From: Corynebacterium macginleyi
GTDB lineage: Bacteria > Actinomycetota > Actinomycetes > Mycobacteriales > Mycobacteriaceae
Length of the DNA stretch: 53,139 nucleotides
Assembly: GCF_003688935.1 (NCBI RefSeq)
Contig: NZ_REGE01000013.1
Coordinates: 1 to 53,139 of the forward strand
Reading direction: 5' to 3'
In this document: piece by piece, positions 18,373-26,991 of the stretch
How positions within the stretch are numbered: the first letter of the stretch is position 1
Layout of the letters: each line of letters starts with the position of its first letter
The notes under the pieces: generated by a model
The model's input: only the letters and a program-made list of their open reading frames with translations
The model's database searches: none
What the model was told of the DNA's origin: nothing
Made by a program: the position numbers and the translations under genes

Positions 18373-18405
18373 AAGTCCCCGGGGAGATACTTCCTGGGGG
18401 CTTTC
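18373..18405 (+). terminator. hairpin between gpmA and senX3
   Basis: AAGTCCCC (18373-18380) pairs with GGGGGCTT about 16 bases later and runs into TTTCTA, just before the senX3 ATG at 18408. It may partly terminate gpmA transcription; the T tract is short. Confidence 0.5.
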
Positions 18406-18407
18406 TA

Positions 18408-19688
18408 ATGGTTAGTCTTAAAGACGTGGAAGTAATTTTGGTCTTTCTCGCGGGCATGCTCGCCAGCGCGGTGGCGTTGCCATTAATTTCGCGGGTGCGC
18501 AAGCACATGGCCCGCCGCCAGCGTGCCAGCGATGCCCAGGCAAACCAGGTCACCACGGTGAGTCAAGGTCTACATCTTGCGGTGCAAGGCGCCCCCACGG
18601 CGCTGACGGTGCTTGATAGGAACCAGGACATCATCCTGTCCAATCCTGCGGCACACGAGATGTCCGTGGTTCACGATCGTGCGGTCAACCCGGAAATCTG
18701 GAAGACCGCAGAAAAGGTCTTCGAGGATAAGGAAACCCGGACCGTGGACCTGGCCATACCCAAACGCCGCACTGGCCACCGAGTCACGCAGGTCAAGGCC
18801 GTTGTCAAGCCGCTGACGCTAAATGATGGCCGCTTCATCATTATCTATGGCACCGATGAGAGCGAAAACGTGCGCATGGAATCCGCGCGCCGCGATTTCG
18901 TGGCCAATGTCTCCCACGAGCTGAAAAACCCGGTGGGGGGCATCGCACTGCTGTCCGAGGCCCTGCTTCAAGACCCTGCGGATCCGGAGCACGTGAAGTA
19001 CTTCGCCACCAAGGTACAAAAAGAGGCCAACCGCATGGCGGACATGGTCAGTGAACTCATCTCCTTGTCCAAGCTGCAGGGCGCCGAAGCGCTGCCAGAG
19101 ATGGAACCGCTCTACGTCGACGATGTCATCGACGAGGCAATGTCGCGTAACCAGCTCGCTGCGGACGCACGCTCTATTACGCTCACCCAGGGGCCCTCTG
19201 AAGGTGTGCAGGTCAAAGGTGACCGCTCCCTCTTGGTAACCGCGTTGTCCAACCTGATTTCCAATGCGATTAATTATTCTCCGGAGGAATTGCCGGTCTC
19301 TATCTCGCAGAAAGTGGTGGGAGATGATGTCGTGCTGATCCGGGTGACGGACCGCGGCATTGGCATCCCGCCGGAGCATCAAAAGCGCGTCTTCGAGCGC
19401 TTTTTCCGCGTAGACCAAGCCCGGTCGCGGCAGACGGGAGGCACTGGCCTAGGATTAGCAATTGTCAAACACGTCGTGGCCAACCACGGGGGCAATATCA
19501 AGTTGTGGTCGCGCCCGGGCACGGGCTCTACTTTTACCATCGAGTTGCCCATATACAAGGAAAAGAAGCCAGCGCACGAGGCTGACTTGCAGGATAATGA
19601 AGATAAGGAATCCGTCGATGCGGCGGCTCCCGGGCTTCAGCGTGCGGTAGCACGCGTTGCAGCACGTCGAAAGGATAAAGCACAATGA
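18408..19688 (+). CDS. senX3: SenX3-type sensor histidine kinase
   Basis: One N-terminal membrane segment (about residues 8-28), a PAS-like region (about 53-150), then the phospho-acceptor H-box FVANVSHELKNPVGG with His170. The ATP-binding boxes follow: NLISNAINYSPEEL (N box), VTDRGIGIPPEHQKRVFERF (G1/F) and GGTGLGLAIVKHVVANHGG (G2). 426 residues with an Ala/Arg-rich tail. In mycobacteria the SenX3-RegX3 pair responds to phosphate limitation. Its stop overlaps the regX3 start (ATGA), so the pair is translationally coupled. Confidence 0.9.
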   Translation: MVSLKDVEVILVFLAGMLASAVALPLISRVRKHMARRQRASDAQANQVTTVSQGLHLAVQGAPTALTVLDRNQDIILSNPAAHEMSVVHDRAVNPEIWKTAEKVFEDKETRTVDLAIPKRRTGHRVTQVKAVVKPLTLNDGRFIIIYGTDESENVRMESARRDFVANVSHELKNPVGGIALLSEALLQDPADPEHVKYFATKVQKEANRMADMVSELISLSKLQGAEALPEMEPLYVDDVIDEAMSRNQLAADARSITLTQGPSEGVQVKGDRSLLVTALSNLISNAINYSPEELPVSISQKVVGDDVVLIRVTDRGIGIPPEHQKRVFERFFRVDQARSRQTGGTGLGLAIVKHVVANHGGNIKLWSRPGTGSTFTIELPIYKEKKPAHEADLQDNEDKESVDAAAPGLQRAVARVAARRKDKAQ

Positions 19689-20395
19689 CCACCATTCTCA
19701 TCGTGGAAGATGAAGAGTCGCTGGCTGATCCGCTGGCATTCTTGCTCCGCAAGGAGGGATTCGACCCAATTATCGCCCTCGATGGTCCATCAGCGCTGGA
19801 GAAATTCGCCGATAATGACATCGACATCGTGCTGCTCGACCTCATGCTGCCCGGCATGTCTGGCACCGACGTGTGCAAGCAGCTGCGCGCTACCTCATCC
19901 GTTCCAGTCATTATGGTCACCGCACGCGACGCGGAAATCGATAAGGTGGTGGGGCTTGAGCTAGGCGCGGACGATTACGTCACCAAACCGTATTCCTCCC
20001 GCGAGCTCATCGCACGCATACGGGCCGTGCTGCGTCGCGGCAACGAACAGTCCTTTCACGCGGACGCAGCGGAGAGCGCAAAGGTTGAAGACGAGCAGAT
20101 CCTGTGCGGCGGCCGCGTGAAGATGGATGTGGAGCGCCACATCGTCACCGTGGCGGATGAGCCGGTACCCATGCCGCTCAAAGAATTTGACCTGCTGGAA
20201 TACCTCCTACGCAATGCCGGGCGCGTGCTGACCCGCGGCCAGCTTATTGATCGCATCTGGGGTGCCGATTACGTAGGCGATACCAAGACACTAGATGTGC
20301 ACATTAAGCGCCTGCGCACCAAGATTGAAGAACACCCCTCCCGCCCCCAGCACCTGGTGACCGTGCGCGGGCTCGGCTATAAATTCGAGCTTTAG
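19685..20395 (+). CDS. regX3: RegX3-type response regulator (OmpR/PhoB family)
   Basis: Receiver domain with phospho-acceptor Asp52 in [15 protein letters not shown], the acidic pair in IVEDEES, conserved Thr and Lys ([20 protein letters not shown]), then a winged-helix DNA-binding domain ([33 protein letters not shown] region). 236 residues. Partner of the kinase that overlaps it by four bases. Its end overlaps the stop of the convergent gene by four bases. Confidence 0.92.
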   Translation: MTTILIVEDEESLADPLAFLLRKEGFDPIIALDGPSALEKFADNDIDIVLLDLMLPGMSGTDVCKQLRATSSVPVIMVTARDAEIDKVVGLELGADDYVTKPYSSRELIARIRAVLRRGNEQSFHADAAESAKVEDEQILCGGRVKMDVERHIVTVADEPVPMPLKEFDLLEYLLRNAGRVLTRGQLIDRIWGADYVGDTKTLDVHIKRLRTKIEEHPSRPQHLVTVRGLGYKFEL

Positions 20396-21291
20396 TGCCA
20401 GCCGGCCTTAATGCTGGCTGGGTGTTGGGTCAGTTGTACACCGTGCTCGGCGGCTTGCGCGCGGGCCTTACATTGTTGTGCCAAAATATCGTAGCTTTCG
20501 CGTCCCATGAGTGCGACGAGCTCGTCTTCGTGTGATTGCCAGATCGGCAGCGGATTAGCGTGGCAGGTGCTATCGGTAGAGCAGTACCAATCAAAGTCCT
20601 CGCCGCCATTGCCCCAGCCACGGCGGTCATATTCGCCGATGGTGGTGCGTAAAATCTCCTGCCCATCGGGGCGCTCTTCGTAGTCCTCGTAGCGCCGTAG
20701 TGGAAGCTGCCAGCACACCTCCGGCTTGACTACGGTAAGCTCCTCGTCGCTGTCGACGGCCCATTGGTGCAGTGCGCAGCCGCTGCCCGTGTCCCAGTCG
20801 GCACGATTGGCAAAAATGCAGGCTCCATCAACAATGGGCGTTTTCAGTGCGGGTTCGGGCTCGCCGTCCTCACCATCGAGCTCGTCCCATTCTAACCACG
20901 GCTCTAGTTCATCGGTATTTCCTTGCGCAAGGAACTCATCTACCCCCGCCGGGCGTAGCTGCCAGTAGCGCGCAGGCATGCGGGCGACGGCATCATAAAG
21001 CTGGTCGCGGTCTTGTTCATCGGCCATATAGGCACCGTGCACGCAGCAGCCTACATCGGGCTGGTTCTTATCTATGCCCCGGCATGCCGGCGTGCCAAAT
21101 TGGCAGCTGTAGTGCGATTCCACCCACGTGAGATCGATTGAAAAGACGTGGTAAGGGTCGTTTGGGTTAGTAAATTCGAACCACTCCCGTGGAAAATCTG
21201 GGGCCTCTTCGCACCCGGCTTTAATCGATGCCGCCGCTGGCGAGCTCGCGGGAAAACCTAGGTAAACGGTGTCAGATTTAGGGCGATTCAC
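20392..21291 (-). CDS. conserved cysteine-rich protein, Rv0495c-like, 299 residues
   Basis: No signal peptide or membrane segment. Eleven cysteines are spread along the chain, many in tight groups: [51 protein letters not shown]. The CCVHG...D motif is reminiscent of metal- or Fe-S-binding proteins of the YkgJ/DUF3109 type. Position between regX3 and ppx equals Rv0495c of M. tuberculosis, an uncharacterised conserved protein of nearly equal length. GTG 21291 is the start; the first residues are [14 protein letters not shown]. It is convergent with and overlaps regX3 by four bases. Metal binding is inferred. Confidence 0.75.
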   Translation of the reverse strand: MNRPKSDTVYLGFPASSPAAASIKAGCEEAPDFPREWFEFTNPNDPYHVFSIDLTWVESHYSCQFGTPACRGIDKNQPDVGCCVHGAYMADEQDRDQLYDAVARMPARYWQLRPAGVDEFLAQGNTDELEPWLEWDELDGEDGEPEPALKTPIVDGACIFANRADWDTGSGCALHQWAVDSDEELTVVKPEVCWQLPLRRYEDYEERPDGQEILRTTIGEYDRRGWGNGGEDFDWYCSTDSTCHANPLPIWQSHEDELVALMGRESYDILAQQCKARAQAAEHGVQLTQHPASIKAGWH

Positions 21292-21324
21292 ACCTAACCA
21301 CGGTAGACCTACTACGCTATTGGT

Positions 21325-22254
21325 GTGCGATTAGGTGTATTAGACGTTGGAAGTAATACCGTCCACCTCGTTGCGGTCGATGCCGCAATGGGGGGACGGC
21401 CTACTCCGATGAGCGATTGGAAGACCCCACTGCGTCTGGTAGAACAGCTGGATAAGAAGGGAAACATCCACGAAAAAGGCCTGAAAAAGCTCATTAGCGC
21501 CGTCGGTGAGGCAAGCGAGCTGGGTGAAAAACTCGGGTGTGCCGAATTTATTGCTTTCGCAACTTCCGCGGTTCGCTCTGCCCCTAACTCTGAAGCAGTA
21601 CTCGATGAGGTGGAAAAGCAGACCGGCGTGCGCCTGCAGATACTCTCTGGTGTGGAAGAAGCGCAGCTTACCTTCCTCGCCGTCCGCCGCTGGTACGGCT
21701 GGTCCGCCGGACGCATTACTAACCTAGACATCGGCGGTGGCTCCCTGGAACTATCCACCGGTACCGATGAACACCCCGACCTGGCTTTCTCGCTCGATCT
21801 GGGCGCAGGGCGGCTTACTCACAACTGGTTCGATACCGATCCGCCGGAGAAAAAGAAGGTCAGTGCGCTGCGCGATTTTATCGATGCAGAGCTAGAGGAT
21901 GCCACTACGCAGATGAAGGCGAGGGGGCCTGTCGGCCTTGCCGTGGGTACCTCGAAAACCTTCCGTACCCTGTCGCGGCTGACGGGCGCGCAACCCTCGT
22001 CTGCAGGGCCATATGTCAAACGAACATTGACCGCGCCGGGTCTCCGCCAGTTGATTTCATTCATCACGCGCATGACTGCAGCCGACAGAGCGGACCTGGA
22101 GGGTGTAAGTTCGAACCGATCGCACCAAATCGTCGCCGGCGCTTTGGTTGCTGAGGCAAGCATGCGAGCTCTGGGAATTGAAAAGCTAGAAATCTGCCCG
22201 TGGGCGCTGCGTGAAGGTGTTATTTTGCGCCGGACCGACAAGGGATTGGAATAG
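21325..22254 (+). CDS. ppx: Ppx/GppA family exopolyphosphatase
   Basis: Actin-like ATPase fold: phosphate loop 1 [18 protein letters not shown] (about residues 3-20) and loop 2 [15 protein letters not shown] (about 132-146). Cleaves terminal phosphate from polyphosphate or pppGpp. 309 residues, the short actinobacterial form corresponding to Rv0496. The start is GTG at 21325, divergent from the Cys-rich gene by 33 bases. Next to senX3-regX3 it fits phosphate metabolism. Confidence 0.88.
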   Translation: MRLGVLDVGSNTVHLVAVDAAMGGRPTPMSDWKTPLRLVEQLDKKGNIHEKGLKKLISAVGEASELGEKLGCAEFIAFATSAVRSAPNSEAVLDEVEKQTGVRLQILSGVEEAQLTFLAVRRWYGWSAGRITNLDIGGGSLELSTGTDEHPDLAFSLDLGAGRLTHNWFDTDPPEKKKVSALRDFIDAELEDATTQMKARGPVGLAVGTSKTFRTLSRLTGAQPSSAGPYVKRTLTAPGLRQLISFITRMTAADRADLEGVSSNRSHQIVAGALVAEASMRALGIEKLEICPWALREGVILRRTDKGLE

Positions 22255-22263
22255 GAAGAGATC

Positions 22264-23133
22264 ATGGCTGACGAAAAACAGTTGACCGTGGCCGAGCTGC
22301 TGGCTCGCAATAAGAAGGATCATACGGATGAGAGCGGGAAGACCTCCCGCCGCCGTCGGCGGAGCGTCGAGGAGGGCGGCGTATCCGTTGCCGAGCTCAC
22401 CGGAAGCCTAAAGAAAGTAAAGTCCACTCCGCCTGAGGCGAAGCACACCAACGTATCCATTGACGATGGCGCACCGGTTATACGTGTACCGAAGTCTAAG
22501 GATGAGCAGGCAGCGGAGGACAAGACGCAGCGGGCGAGCGATTCCACGGCGAAGTCGGCCGGTTCCAAGGCTGCCGAGGCCAAGTCCGCCGAGGCTAAGC
22601 TCGCTGCCAGCAAGCCCGCACAGTCGGAGCCGGATGATATGGCGGGCACTGAGGCCACCGAGAAGACGTTCCAGCAGCCTTCCGCGGATGACACTGCGGT
22701 GATTCAGCGGATTGACAAGTCGCCATCCTCGAAGGGCGAGCCCAAGGACGTTCGGGACGCTGACATTGAGGGTAAGTCCGCTGCCCCTGGGCACCAGCCT
22801 GCGGCGGCTGTGCAGAAATCCGACGATACCGGCGAGCTGCCCCAGGTACAGGACGAAGAAATCACCGAAGAGAACGAGAAGCTCAACCCCATGTCCATCC
22901 TCATGATGGTGGTTGTGGGCATCGTCCTAGCGATTATCATCTTTAAGGGCTTTGAAGTGCTGTGGGATAACTTCCCGCGCATCGTCGTAGCCATCCTGGC
23001 GCTCTGCGTTACCGCAATTATGGTGGGTGTTACGCATGCGCTGCGCTCCGCTCACGATGGCTTTTCCATGTTCCTAGCAGGCATGACCGGCCTTATATTG
23101 ACTTTTGGGCCACTTCTTTTGGTCATGCTTTAA
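22264..23133 (+). CDS. conserved membrane protein with long charged N-terminus, Rv0497-like, 289 residues
   Basis: The first 210 residues are hydrophilic and low in complexity (AEAKSAEAKLAASKPAQ), with a basic RRRRRS patch near residue 31 and an acidic segment before the membrane. Three hydrophobic helices close the protein: ILMMVVVGIVLAIIIFKGF, IVVAILALCVTAIMVGVTHA and MFLAGMTGLILTFGPLLLVM. Same position and architecture as Rv0497. Starts 9 bases after the ppx stop, RBS GGAAGAG. Function unknown. Confidence 0.75.
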   Translation: MADEKQLTVAELLARNKKDHTDESGKTSRRRRRSVEEGGVSVAELTGSLKKVKSTPPEAKHTNVSIDDGAPVIRVPKSKDEQAAEDKTQRASDSTAKSAGSKAAEAKSAEAKLAASKPAQSEPDDMAGTEATEKTFQQPSADDTAVIQRIDKSPSSKGEPKDVRDADIEGKSAAPGHQPAAAVQKSDDTGELPQVQDEEITEENEKLNPMSILMMVVVGIVLAIIIFKGFEVLWDNFPRIVVAILALCVTAIMVGVTHALRSAHDGFSMFLAGMTGLILTFGPLLLVML

Positions 23134-23154
23134 AACCGGCGACTCGCTGAGAAT

Positions 23155-23199
23155 CACCCGACTGCTTCCGCGGTGGAGGTAGCCGGGTGTCGTTATTTT
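23155..23199 (+). terminator. intrinsic terminator after the 22264 gene
   Basis: CACCCG-A-CT (from 23155) pairs with AG-C-CGGGTG (ending 23189), followed by TCGTTATTTTTGG. Stem with one mismatch and a T-rich tail, ahead of proC. Confidence 0.65.
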
Positions 23200-23215
23200 T
23201 GGCATGGTGGGGGCT

Positions 23216-24007
23216 ATGACAAAGATTGCAATCTTAGGTGGAGGACAGATTGGTGAGGCGTTGACCTCGGGGCTCGTGGAATCGGGTTTTAATGCCTCTG
23301 ATATCACTGTGACCAACCGCACTGCCTCCCGCGGTGAAGAACTCAAGAGCAGGTACGGCGTTAACGTCACGACGGATAATGCCGCGGCCGTCGATGGCGC
23401 GGATTATATTTTCGCGTCTGTCAAGCCTTATGCCATCCTGGACCTGCTGAGTGAGATTAACCCTGCCAAAGATGCCGTGGTGGTTTCTATGGCCGCGGGG
23501 TTGACACTGGAGGCGCTGCAGTCCGCTGCGGGCCAGGGCGTGCCGATTGTGCGCGTTATGCCCAATACGCCGATGCTCGTGCGCCGCGGAATGTGCACCT
23601 GCGCTGCCGGCGAACACGTGACCAAGGCCCAGATGCGGAGCGTAACGGAGCTGCTTGAGGCCGTGGGTGAGGTCGCTGTCATTCCGGAGAAAAATATCGA
23701 TGCCGCGACCGCTTTGGCGGGTTCCTCGCCGGCATACTTTTTTCTCGTGGCAGAGGCGCTTGTTGATGCCGGTGTGCAGCTCGGCCTTCCCCGCGATATC
23801 GCCGAAAAGCTCGCCGCCCAGGCGGCTGCGGGTGCTGGAGATATGCTGGCAAAGTCCGGTCGCTCGGCCACGCAGCTGCGTGCAGGCGTGACCTCGCCCG
23901 GCGGCACTACTGCTGCAGCCGTGCGGGAGCTAGAGGAGTCTGGGCTGCGTGGCGCCTTCTACCGCGCCGCTGAGGCATGCTCCGAGAAGGCCAAGGAGCT
24001 TGGTTAG
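23216..24007 (+). CDS. proC: pyrroline-5-carboxylate reductase
   Basis: Last step of proline synthesis. NADPH Rossmann motif ILGGGQIGEALTSGL at the N-terminus, PNTPMLVRRGMC in the middle, and the family signature region LRAGVTSPGGTTAAAVRELE near the end. 263 residues from the ATG at 23216; an in-frame ATG at 23204 would add four residues, and GGGGG just before 23216 gives only weak guidance. Located as in the mycobacterial order (Rv0500). Confidence 0.92.
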   Translation: MTKIAILGGGQIGEALTSGLVESGFNASDITVTNRTASRGEELKSRYGVNVTTDNAAAVDGADYIFASVKPYAILDLLSEINPAKDAVVVSMAAGLTLEALQSAAGQGVPIVRVMPNTPMLVRRGMCTCAAGEHVTKAQMRSVTELLEAVGEVAVIPEKNIDAATALAGSSPAYFFLVAEALVDAGVQLGLPRDIAEKLAAQAAAGAGDMLAKSGRSATQLRAGVTSPGGTTAAAVRELEESGLRGAFYRAAEACSEKAKELG

Positions 24008-24031
24008 GAGCCAACCTAACGCGGCCCCGTT

Positions 24032-24067
24032 CCCGGTGGTGGGGTGTAGCCCCGTGGTGGGGTGTAG
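24032..24067. repeat. 18-bp tandem pair downstream of proC
   Basis: CCCGGTGGTGGGGTGTAG (24032-24049) is followed directly by CCCCGTGGTGGGGTGTAG (24050-24067), 17 of 18 bases identical. The rest of the 255-base gap 24008-24262 holds AT-rich stretches (24137-24147) likely belonging to the promoter of the next gene, but no convincing -35/-10 pair could be fixed. Confidence 0.7.
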
Positions 24068-24262
24068 TTACCCTCTGCGCGGGACCCCTGAGGTGGTTGT
24101 TACGCAGCGCTTTTCACGGTGAACTGAACAACTGCTGTGAAAAAATTTGGCACTTGGGTCGCATTAGTCACATGTTTCACGATAGGCTAGAACGAGCACG
24201 TGCGTGAAGTCCTGTGGGAGGGGAAGCCTACAGCGCGTAACGAGCTGAAGGGTTAGATAATT

Positions 24263-24451
24263 ATGGCAAATGAAGAAAAAGGAACCTTTCTGACGATAGC
24301 GGAGGTCGCCGAAATTATGCGCGTCTCCAAGATGACTGTCTACCGTTTGGTTCATGCAGGCGAAATGCCGGCAGTGCGCGTCGGACGTTCTTTCCGCGTT
24401 CACGAGTCCGCTGTTAACGAGTACCTCGAGGCATCCGTTTACGGAGCGTAG
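24263..24451 (+). CDS. small helix-turn-helix (excisionase/MerR-like) DNA-binding protein, 62 residues
   Basis: The whole protein is one winged-helix module: FLTIAEVAEIMRVSKMTVYR, then LVHAGEMPAVRVGRSFRVHE, SAVNEYLEASV. This is the excisionase-family fold found in the short Rv0500A-like genes next to proC in actinobacteria. GAAGGG lies upstream of the ATG. No phage genes are near, so it is a chromosomal regulator or DNA-binding factor rather than a mobile element gene. Targets unknown. Confidence 0.85.
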   Translation: MANEEKGTFLTIAEVAEIMRVSKMTVYRLVHAGEMPAVRVGRSFRVHESAVNEYLEASVYGA

Positions 24452-24469
24452 GTTCTCGCGCCTTTAAGG

Positions 24470-24516
24470 CAGCGCCCACTTCTGTTGGCCATCTTGGTCA
24501 GCGGTGGTGGGCGCTG
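24470..24516 (+). terminator. terminator hairpin after the small HTH gene
   Basis: CAGCGCCCAC (24470-24479) and GTGGGCGCTG (24507-24516) are a perfect 10-bp inverted repeat with a 27-base loop, followed by TCTCGTTCT. Confidence 0.65.
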
Positions 24517-24615
24517 TCTCGTTCTACTGCGTGTGTAATTGCCGTGGGCTCGCCTTTTAACGCGCGCGCCATGGTGCCATTCGCTTCGTTTCCGTGTACT
24601 GCCGCTGGGGTGACT

Positions 24616-24644
24616 TTGGAGACGCGCTGGGGACTAGGTAAGAT
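24616..24644 (+). promoter_or_regulatory. promoter of the bS22 gene
   Basis: TTGGAG (24616-24621) and TAAGAT (24639-24644) are separated by exactly 17 bases, a near-consensus sigma-A-type promoter. The transcript should start near 24651, giving a leader of about 124 bases. Confidence 0.7.
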
Positions 24645-24650
24645 GAACCG

Positions 24651-24774
24651 CATTCGTGTCGGCACGCCGTGATGGCCCGCATATGTGCGGCCAAGGTGGC
24701 AAAGAGTGCACCTTTGCCGTTTTAGGCGCCGACAGGTTCACAGTACGTACTAAAAGAAAGTGAGGACGCCTGTT
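24651..24774 (+). promoter_or_regulatory. structured 5' leader of bS22 with an attenuator-like hairpin
   Basis: A first hairpin is formed by GGCCCGCA and TGCGGCC (about 24674-24692, one bulge). A second, GGCAAAG (24698-24704) with CTTTGCC (24712-24718), is followed by GTTTT, as in an intrinsic terminator. AAGGTG (24693-24698) can pair instead with CACCTT (24709-24714), which overlaps the second stem on both sides, so two folds exclude each other. This is the layout of a transcription attenuator; the control signal is unknown. Confidence 0.5.
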
Positions 24775-24876
24775 ATGGGTTCTGTCATCAAGAAGCGCCG
24801 CAAGCGCATGTCCAAGAAGAAGCACCGCAAGATGCTGCGCCGCACCCGCGTGCAGCGTCGTAAGTTGGGTAAGTAA
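24775..24876 (+). CDS. 30S ribosomal protein bS22 (AURKAIP1/COX24 domain), 33 residues
   Basis: A complete short frame from ATG to TAA encoding a strongly basic peptide: [19 protein letters not shown] begins it and VQRRKLGK ends it. This is the very short actinobacterial ribosomal protein bS22 (AURKAIP1/COX24-like), which binds near the decoding centre of the small subunit; the M. tuberculosis counterpart is Rv0500B, in the same position. A GTGAGGA site lies upstream. It has its own promoter and terminator, so it is a monocistronic unit. Confidence 0.92.
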   Translation: MGSVIKKRRKRMSKKKHRKMLRRTRVQRRKLGK

Positions 24877-24894
24877 ACCTAGCAGCCCAGGGTT

Positions 24895-24937
24895 CCTCCG
24901 CACCGCGCCTTAGCGCGGCGGCGGAGGTTTTCTGTTT
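24895..24937 (+). terminator. strong intrinsic terminator after bS22
   Basis: CCTCCGC...CCGCGC and GCGCGG...GCGGAGG form a long GC-rich stem (24895-24927), followed by TTTTCTGTTTT. Clear intrinsic terminator. Confidence 0.9.
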
Positions 24938-25086
24938 TCGGATTAAGCTTGAGTTCAGAGGGGTCGTTCCTCCGCTGCACATCTCCACATACACTCGATT
25001 TTTTGAGCTGTAGAATCAATTCAACCCAATAAATGGGTCATGCGATGCTTCATGTGCTGAGCATCTGTTTCTAGGGAGGTTGCTGA

Positions 25087-25452
25087 GTGGGGTCATTATC
25101 TGTATTCGGTACGTATCTACTAGCCATCGTTTTGATCGGCGATGCCGTGCTTTCTGTGAAGCCGCCCAAGTTCATTAGTCGCTGCCTTAGCGGAGTCAAT
25201 TTTCCGCAAGATTGGTGGTGGGCGCTTATCGGAATTAAGGCACTCGCTGCGCTTGGCTAGATCGTCGGAGCCGTTGTGAATAATCCTTCGATTTTAACCA
25301 CTGTATCCGTCGGCGTACTTGCTTACTTTATTTTCGCCATTATCGCTCATATCAAGGCGAATTTCGTGGGGAAGGAGTTTTGGGTAAATTGCCTCGGGAT
25401 GACAATCCTTAGTGCGGTTGTGCTCGTGTTGAACTTCGCGGCGATGGGGTAG
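25087..25452 (+). pseudogene. DoxX-like membrane protein gene interrupted by a single in-frame TAG
   Basis: From GTG 25087 (AGGGAGGT seven bases upstream) the frame reads GSLSVFGTYLLAIVLIGDAV, then NFPQDWWWALIGIKALAALG, meets TAG at 25258-25260, and continues in the same frame with IVGAVVNNPSILTTVSVGVL, YFIFAIIAHIKANFVG, EFWVNCLGMTILSAVVLVLN to TAG 25450-25452. The whole 121-codon frame has four hydrophobic helices typical of the DoxX-like family; codon 58 (LG.IVG) would be Leu in a repaired gene (TTG to TAG). No frameshift and a good ribosome site remain, so the damage is recent. GC is lower than in neighbouring genes. Confidence 0.75.
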
Positions 25453-25527
25453 CAATAGCCACACCGATGGGCTTGAGAAAGCAATTTGCCGTGGGCCCGT
25501 TTAGAAATGGCAGTGCTGGCTGTATTT

Positions 25528-26589
25528 CTATTTTCGGAAGTAGCGCCAGCCGCCATAGGAGAAGGCGGCCGTAACCAGGGCTGGCAGGCCGTAGGTGCGG
25601 ATGGCACGGTGGATGGAGCGGTAATCGCGGACGATCCAGCCGCGCTCCTCTGCGATGTTGCGCAGTTTGCGGTCAGGGTTGATGGCCACGGGGGTTCCTA
25701 CCATGGTGAGCATGGGGATATCGTTTGCAGAATCCGAGTAGGCGGTGCACCTGTCCAAATCGAGGCCCTCGATGGTGGCGAGGGCCGCCACGGCGTGTTT
25801 CTTACCTGGGCCGTGAAGGATATCGCCCACCAGACGGCCGGTGAATTTGCCGTCTTCTACCTCCGCGACGGTGCCCAGGGCGCCGGTAAAGCCGAAGCGG
25901 CGCGCTAATACCTGTGCGAGCTGGACTGGGGTAGCGGTGACCAGCCATACCTGTTGGCCGGCGGCCAGGTGCATTTCTGCGAGCTGCGTCGTGCCGGGGT
26001 ACGCGCGGCGCGCCAGTGAGGCATCGACGATTTCCTCGCAGAGGTCAATCAGCTCGTCTACGTTGCGGCCTTTAACAAACTCCAAGGCCTGCGCGCGCCC
26101 CGCGGCAACGTCCTTGGCATTCTCCGCGCCAGAGAGACGGAATTTAAGCTGCTTCCAGGCAACTGGGAGTATCTCAGAGATGCGAATATAGCGCCGCCGG
26201 GCGAGCCCAAAGCCAAATTCCACCAAGGAGGAACCTTGCACGAGGGTATTATCAACGTCAAAAAAGGCGGCGGCGCCGGCATCGATGGGAACATCCGGGT
26301 CCTGGTCTGTGATGCGCTTGGAGCCTGCGGCATTATAAGAGCCGGAGACGGAGGCGATGCCGGAGGCGAAGTCCTCGAGCTCGAGCCCGAATTCTTCCAA
26401 GGCGGCGGTAGCGGCCGCCTCACCTGCAGCGCGCTGTTCTTCTTCGCCCAAGGGGGCCAGCGCCTGGTTTTCTAAGAAATTGCGCAGATTGCCGCGCGAG
26501 GCCGTCCAATTGGCCAAAAAGTCGCGGGGAGATTCGGGAAATCCGGGGGGAGGTGAAACGGACACGAGTGGAATAAACAGCTTTCGCAA
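25528..26589 (-). CDS. serB1: HAD-IB family phosphatase, SerB1-like
   Basis: HAD hydrolase with the nucleophile motif [19 protein letters not shown] (Asp111 and Asp113), motif [13 protein letters not shown], and motif [14 protein letters not shown] ... [12 protein letters not shown]. 353 residues, ending in a short hydrophobic segment and a basic tail. The family includes phosphoserine phosphatases; position matches Rv0505c (serB1). The start is uncertain: TTG 26589 gives the longest form, GTG 26565 is an alternative. Divergent from the glutaredoxin gene, 86 bases apart. Confidence 0.82.
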   Translation of the reverse strand: MRKLFIPLVSVSPPPGFPESPRDFLANWTASRGNLRNFLENQALAPLGEEEQRAAGEAAATAALEEFGLELEDFASGIASVSGSYNAAGSKRITDQDPDVPIDAGAAAFFDVDNTLVQGSSLVEFGFGLARRRYIRISEILPVAWKQLKFRLSGAENAKDVAAGRAQALEFVKGRNVDELIDLCEEIVDASLARRAYPGTTQLAEMHLAAGQQVWLVTATPVQLAQVLARRFGFTGALGTVAEVEDGKFTGRLVGDILHGPGKKHAVAALATIEGLDLDRCTAYSDSANDIPMLTMVGTPVAINPDRKLRNIAEERGWIVRDYRSIHRAIRTYGLPALVTAAFSYGGWRYFRK

Positions 26590-26614
26590 ACGCGGGGTGG
26601 ATTACTATGTCCAT

Positions 26615-26638
26615 AGTAAGCGTTGCACAGTAAGCGTT
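26615..26638. promoter_or_regulatory. direct repeat in the serB1-glutaredoxin divergent region
   Basis: AGTAAGCGTT occurs twice (26615-26624 and 26629-26638), 14 bases apart start to start, in the 86-base region between two divergent genes. Could be a binding site for a regulator of either gene. Confidence 0.45.
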
Positions 26639-26675
26639 TCCACCGTCGGTGTCCTTATGAGGAGAATCCCGCCCT

Positions 26676-26915
26676 ATGTCCCAGCATGTAGTCGAGCTCA
26701 TGGTGCGCCCTACCTGCGGTTCCTGTAACCGGGTAAAAGAGCAAATTACCCCCGTTATCCAAGAGGCCGGTGCCAGGCTGGAAGTGCGCAACGTGGAAGA
26801 CAACCGCGAGCTCGAGGTGGAATTTGGTGACCGCGTTCCCGTTGTAGTGATTGACGGGGAAGAATTTGCCTGCTGGGAAGTCGATAATGAAGAGCTGGCT
26901 GCCGAGCTGCGCTGA
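26676..26915 (+). CDS. glutaredoxin-like thiol protein, 79 residues
   Basis: Thioredoxin-fold mini protein: beta strand VVELMVRPT followed by the redox pair Cys14-Gly-Ser-Cys17, a helix (VKEQITPVIQEAG), the cis-Pro region RVPVVVIDGEEFACWEVD and a final helix. DUF836-type glutaredoxin-like proteins have this size. GAGGAGAA precedes the ATG. Counterpart of Rv0508, directly upstream of hemA. Confidence 0.85.
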   Translation: MSQHVVELMVRPTCGSCNRVKEQITPVIQEAGARLEVRNVEDNRELEVEFGDRVPVVVIDGEEFACWEVDNEELAAELR

Positions 26916-26991
26916 CGATTCGGGTTCCGCGCCCATGCGGGGTAGTCTTTGGAACCATTGCGTTCAATCAAAAGGTTGAGGAGTGTGGGGC

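Noticed and set aside
24199..24255. 18-codon leader peptide before the small HTH gene
   Set aside because: GTG start without a ribosome site and no regulatory codon run or adjacent attenuator hairpin.
24263..24451. Prophage excisionase
   Set aside because: No integrase, attachment site or phage genes nearby; the gene holds a conserved place next to proC in actinobacteria.
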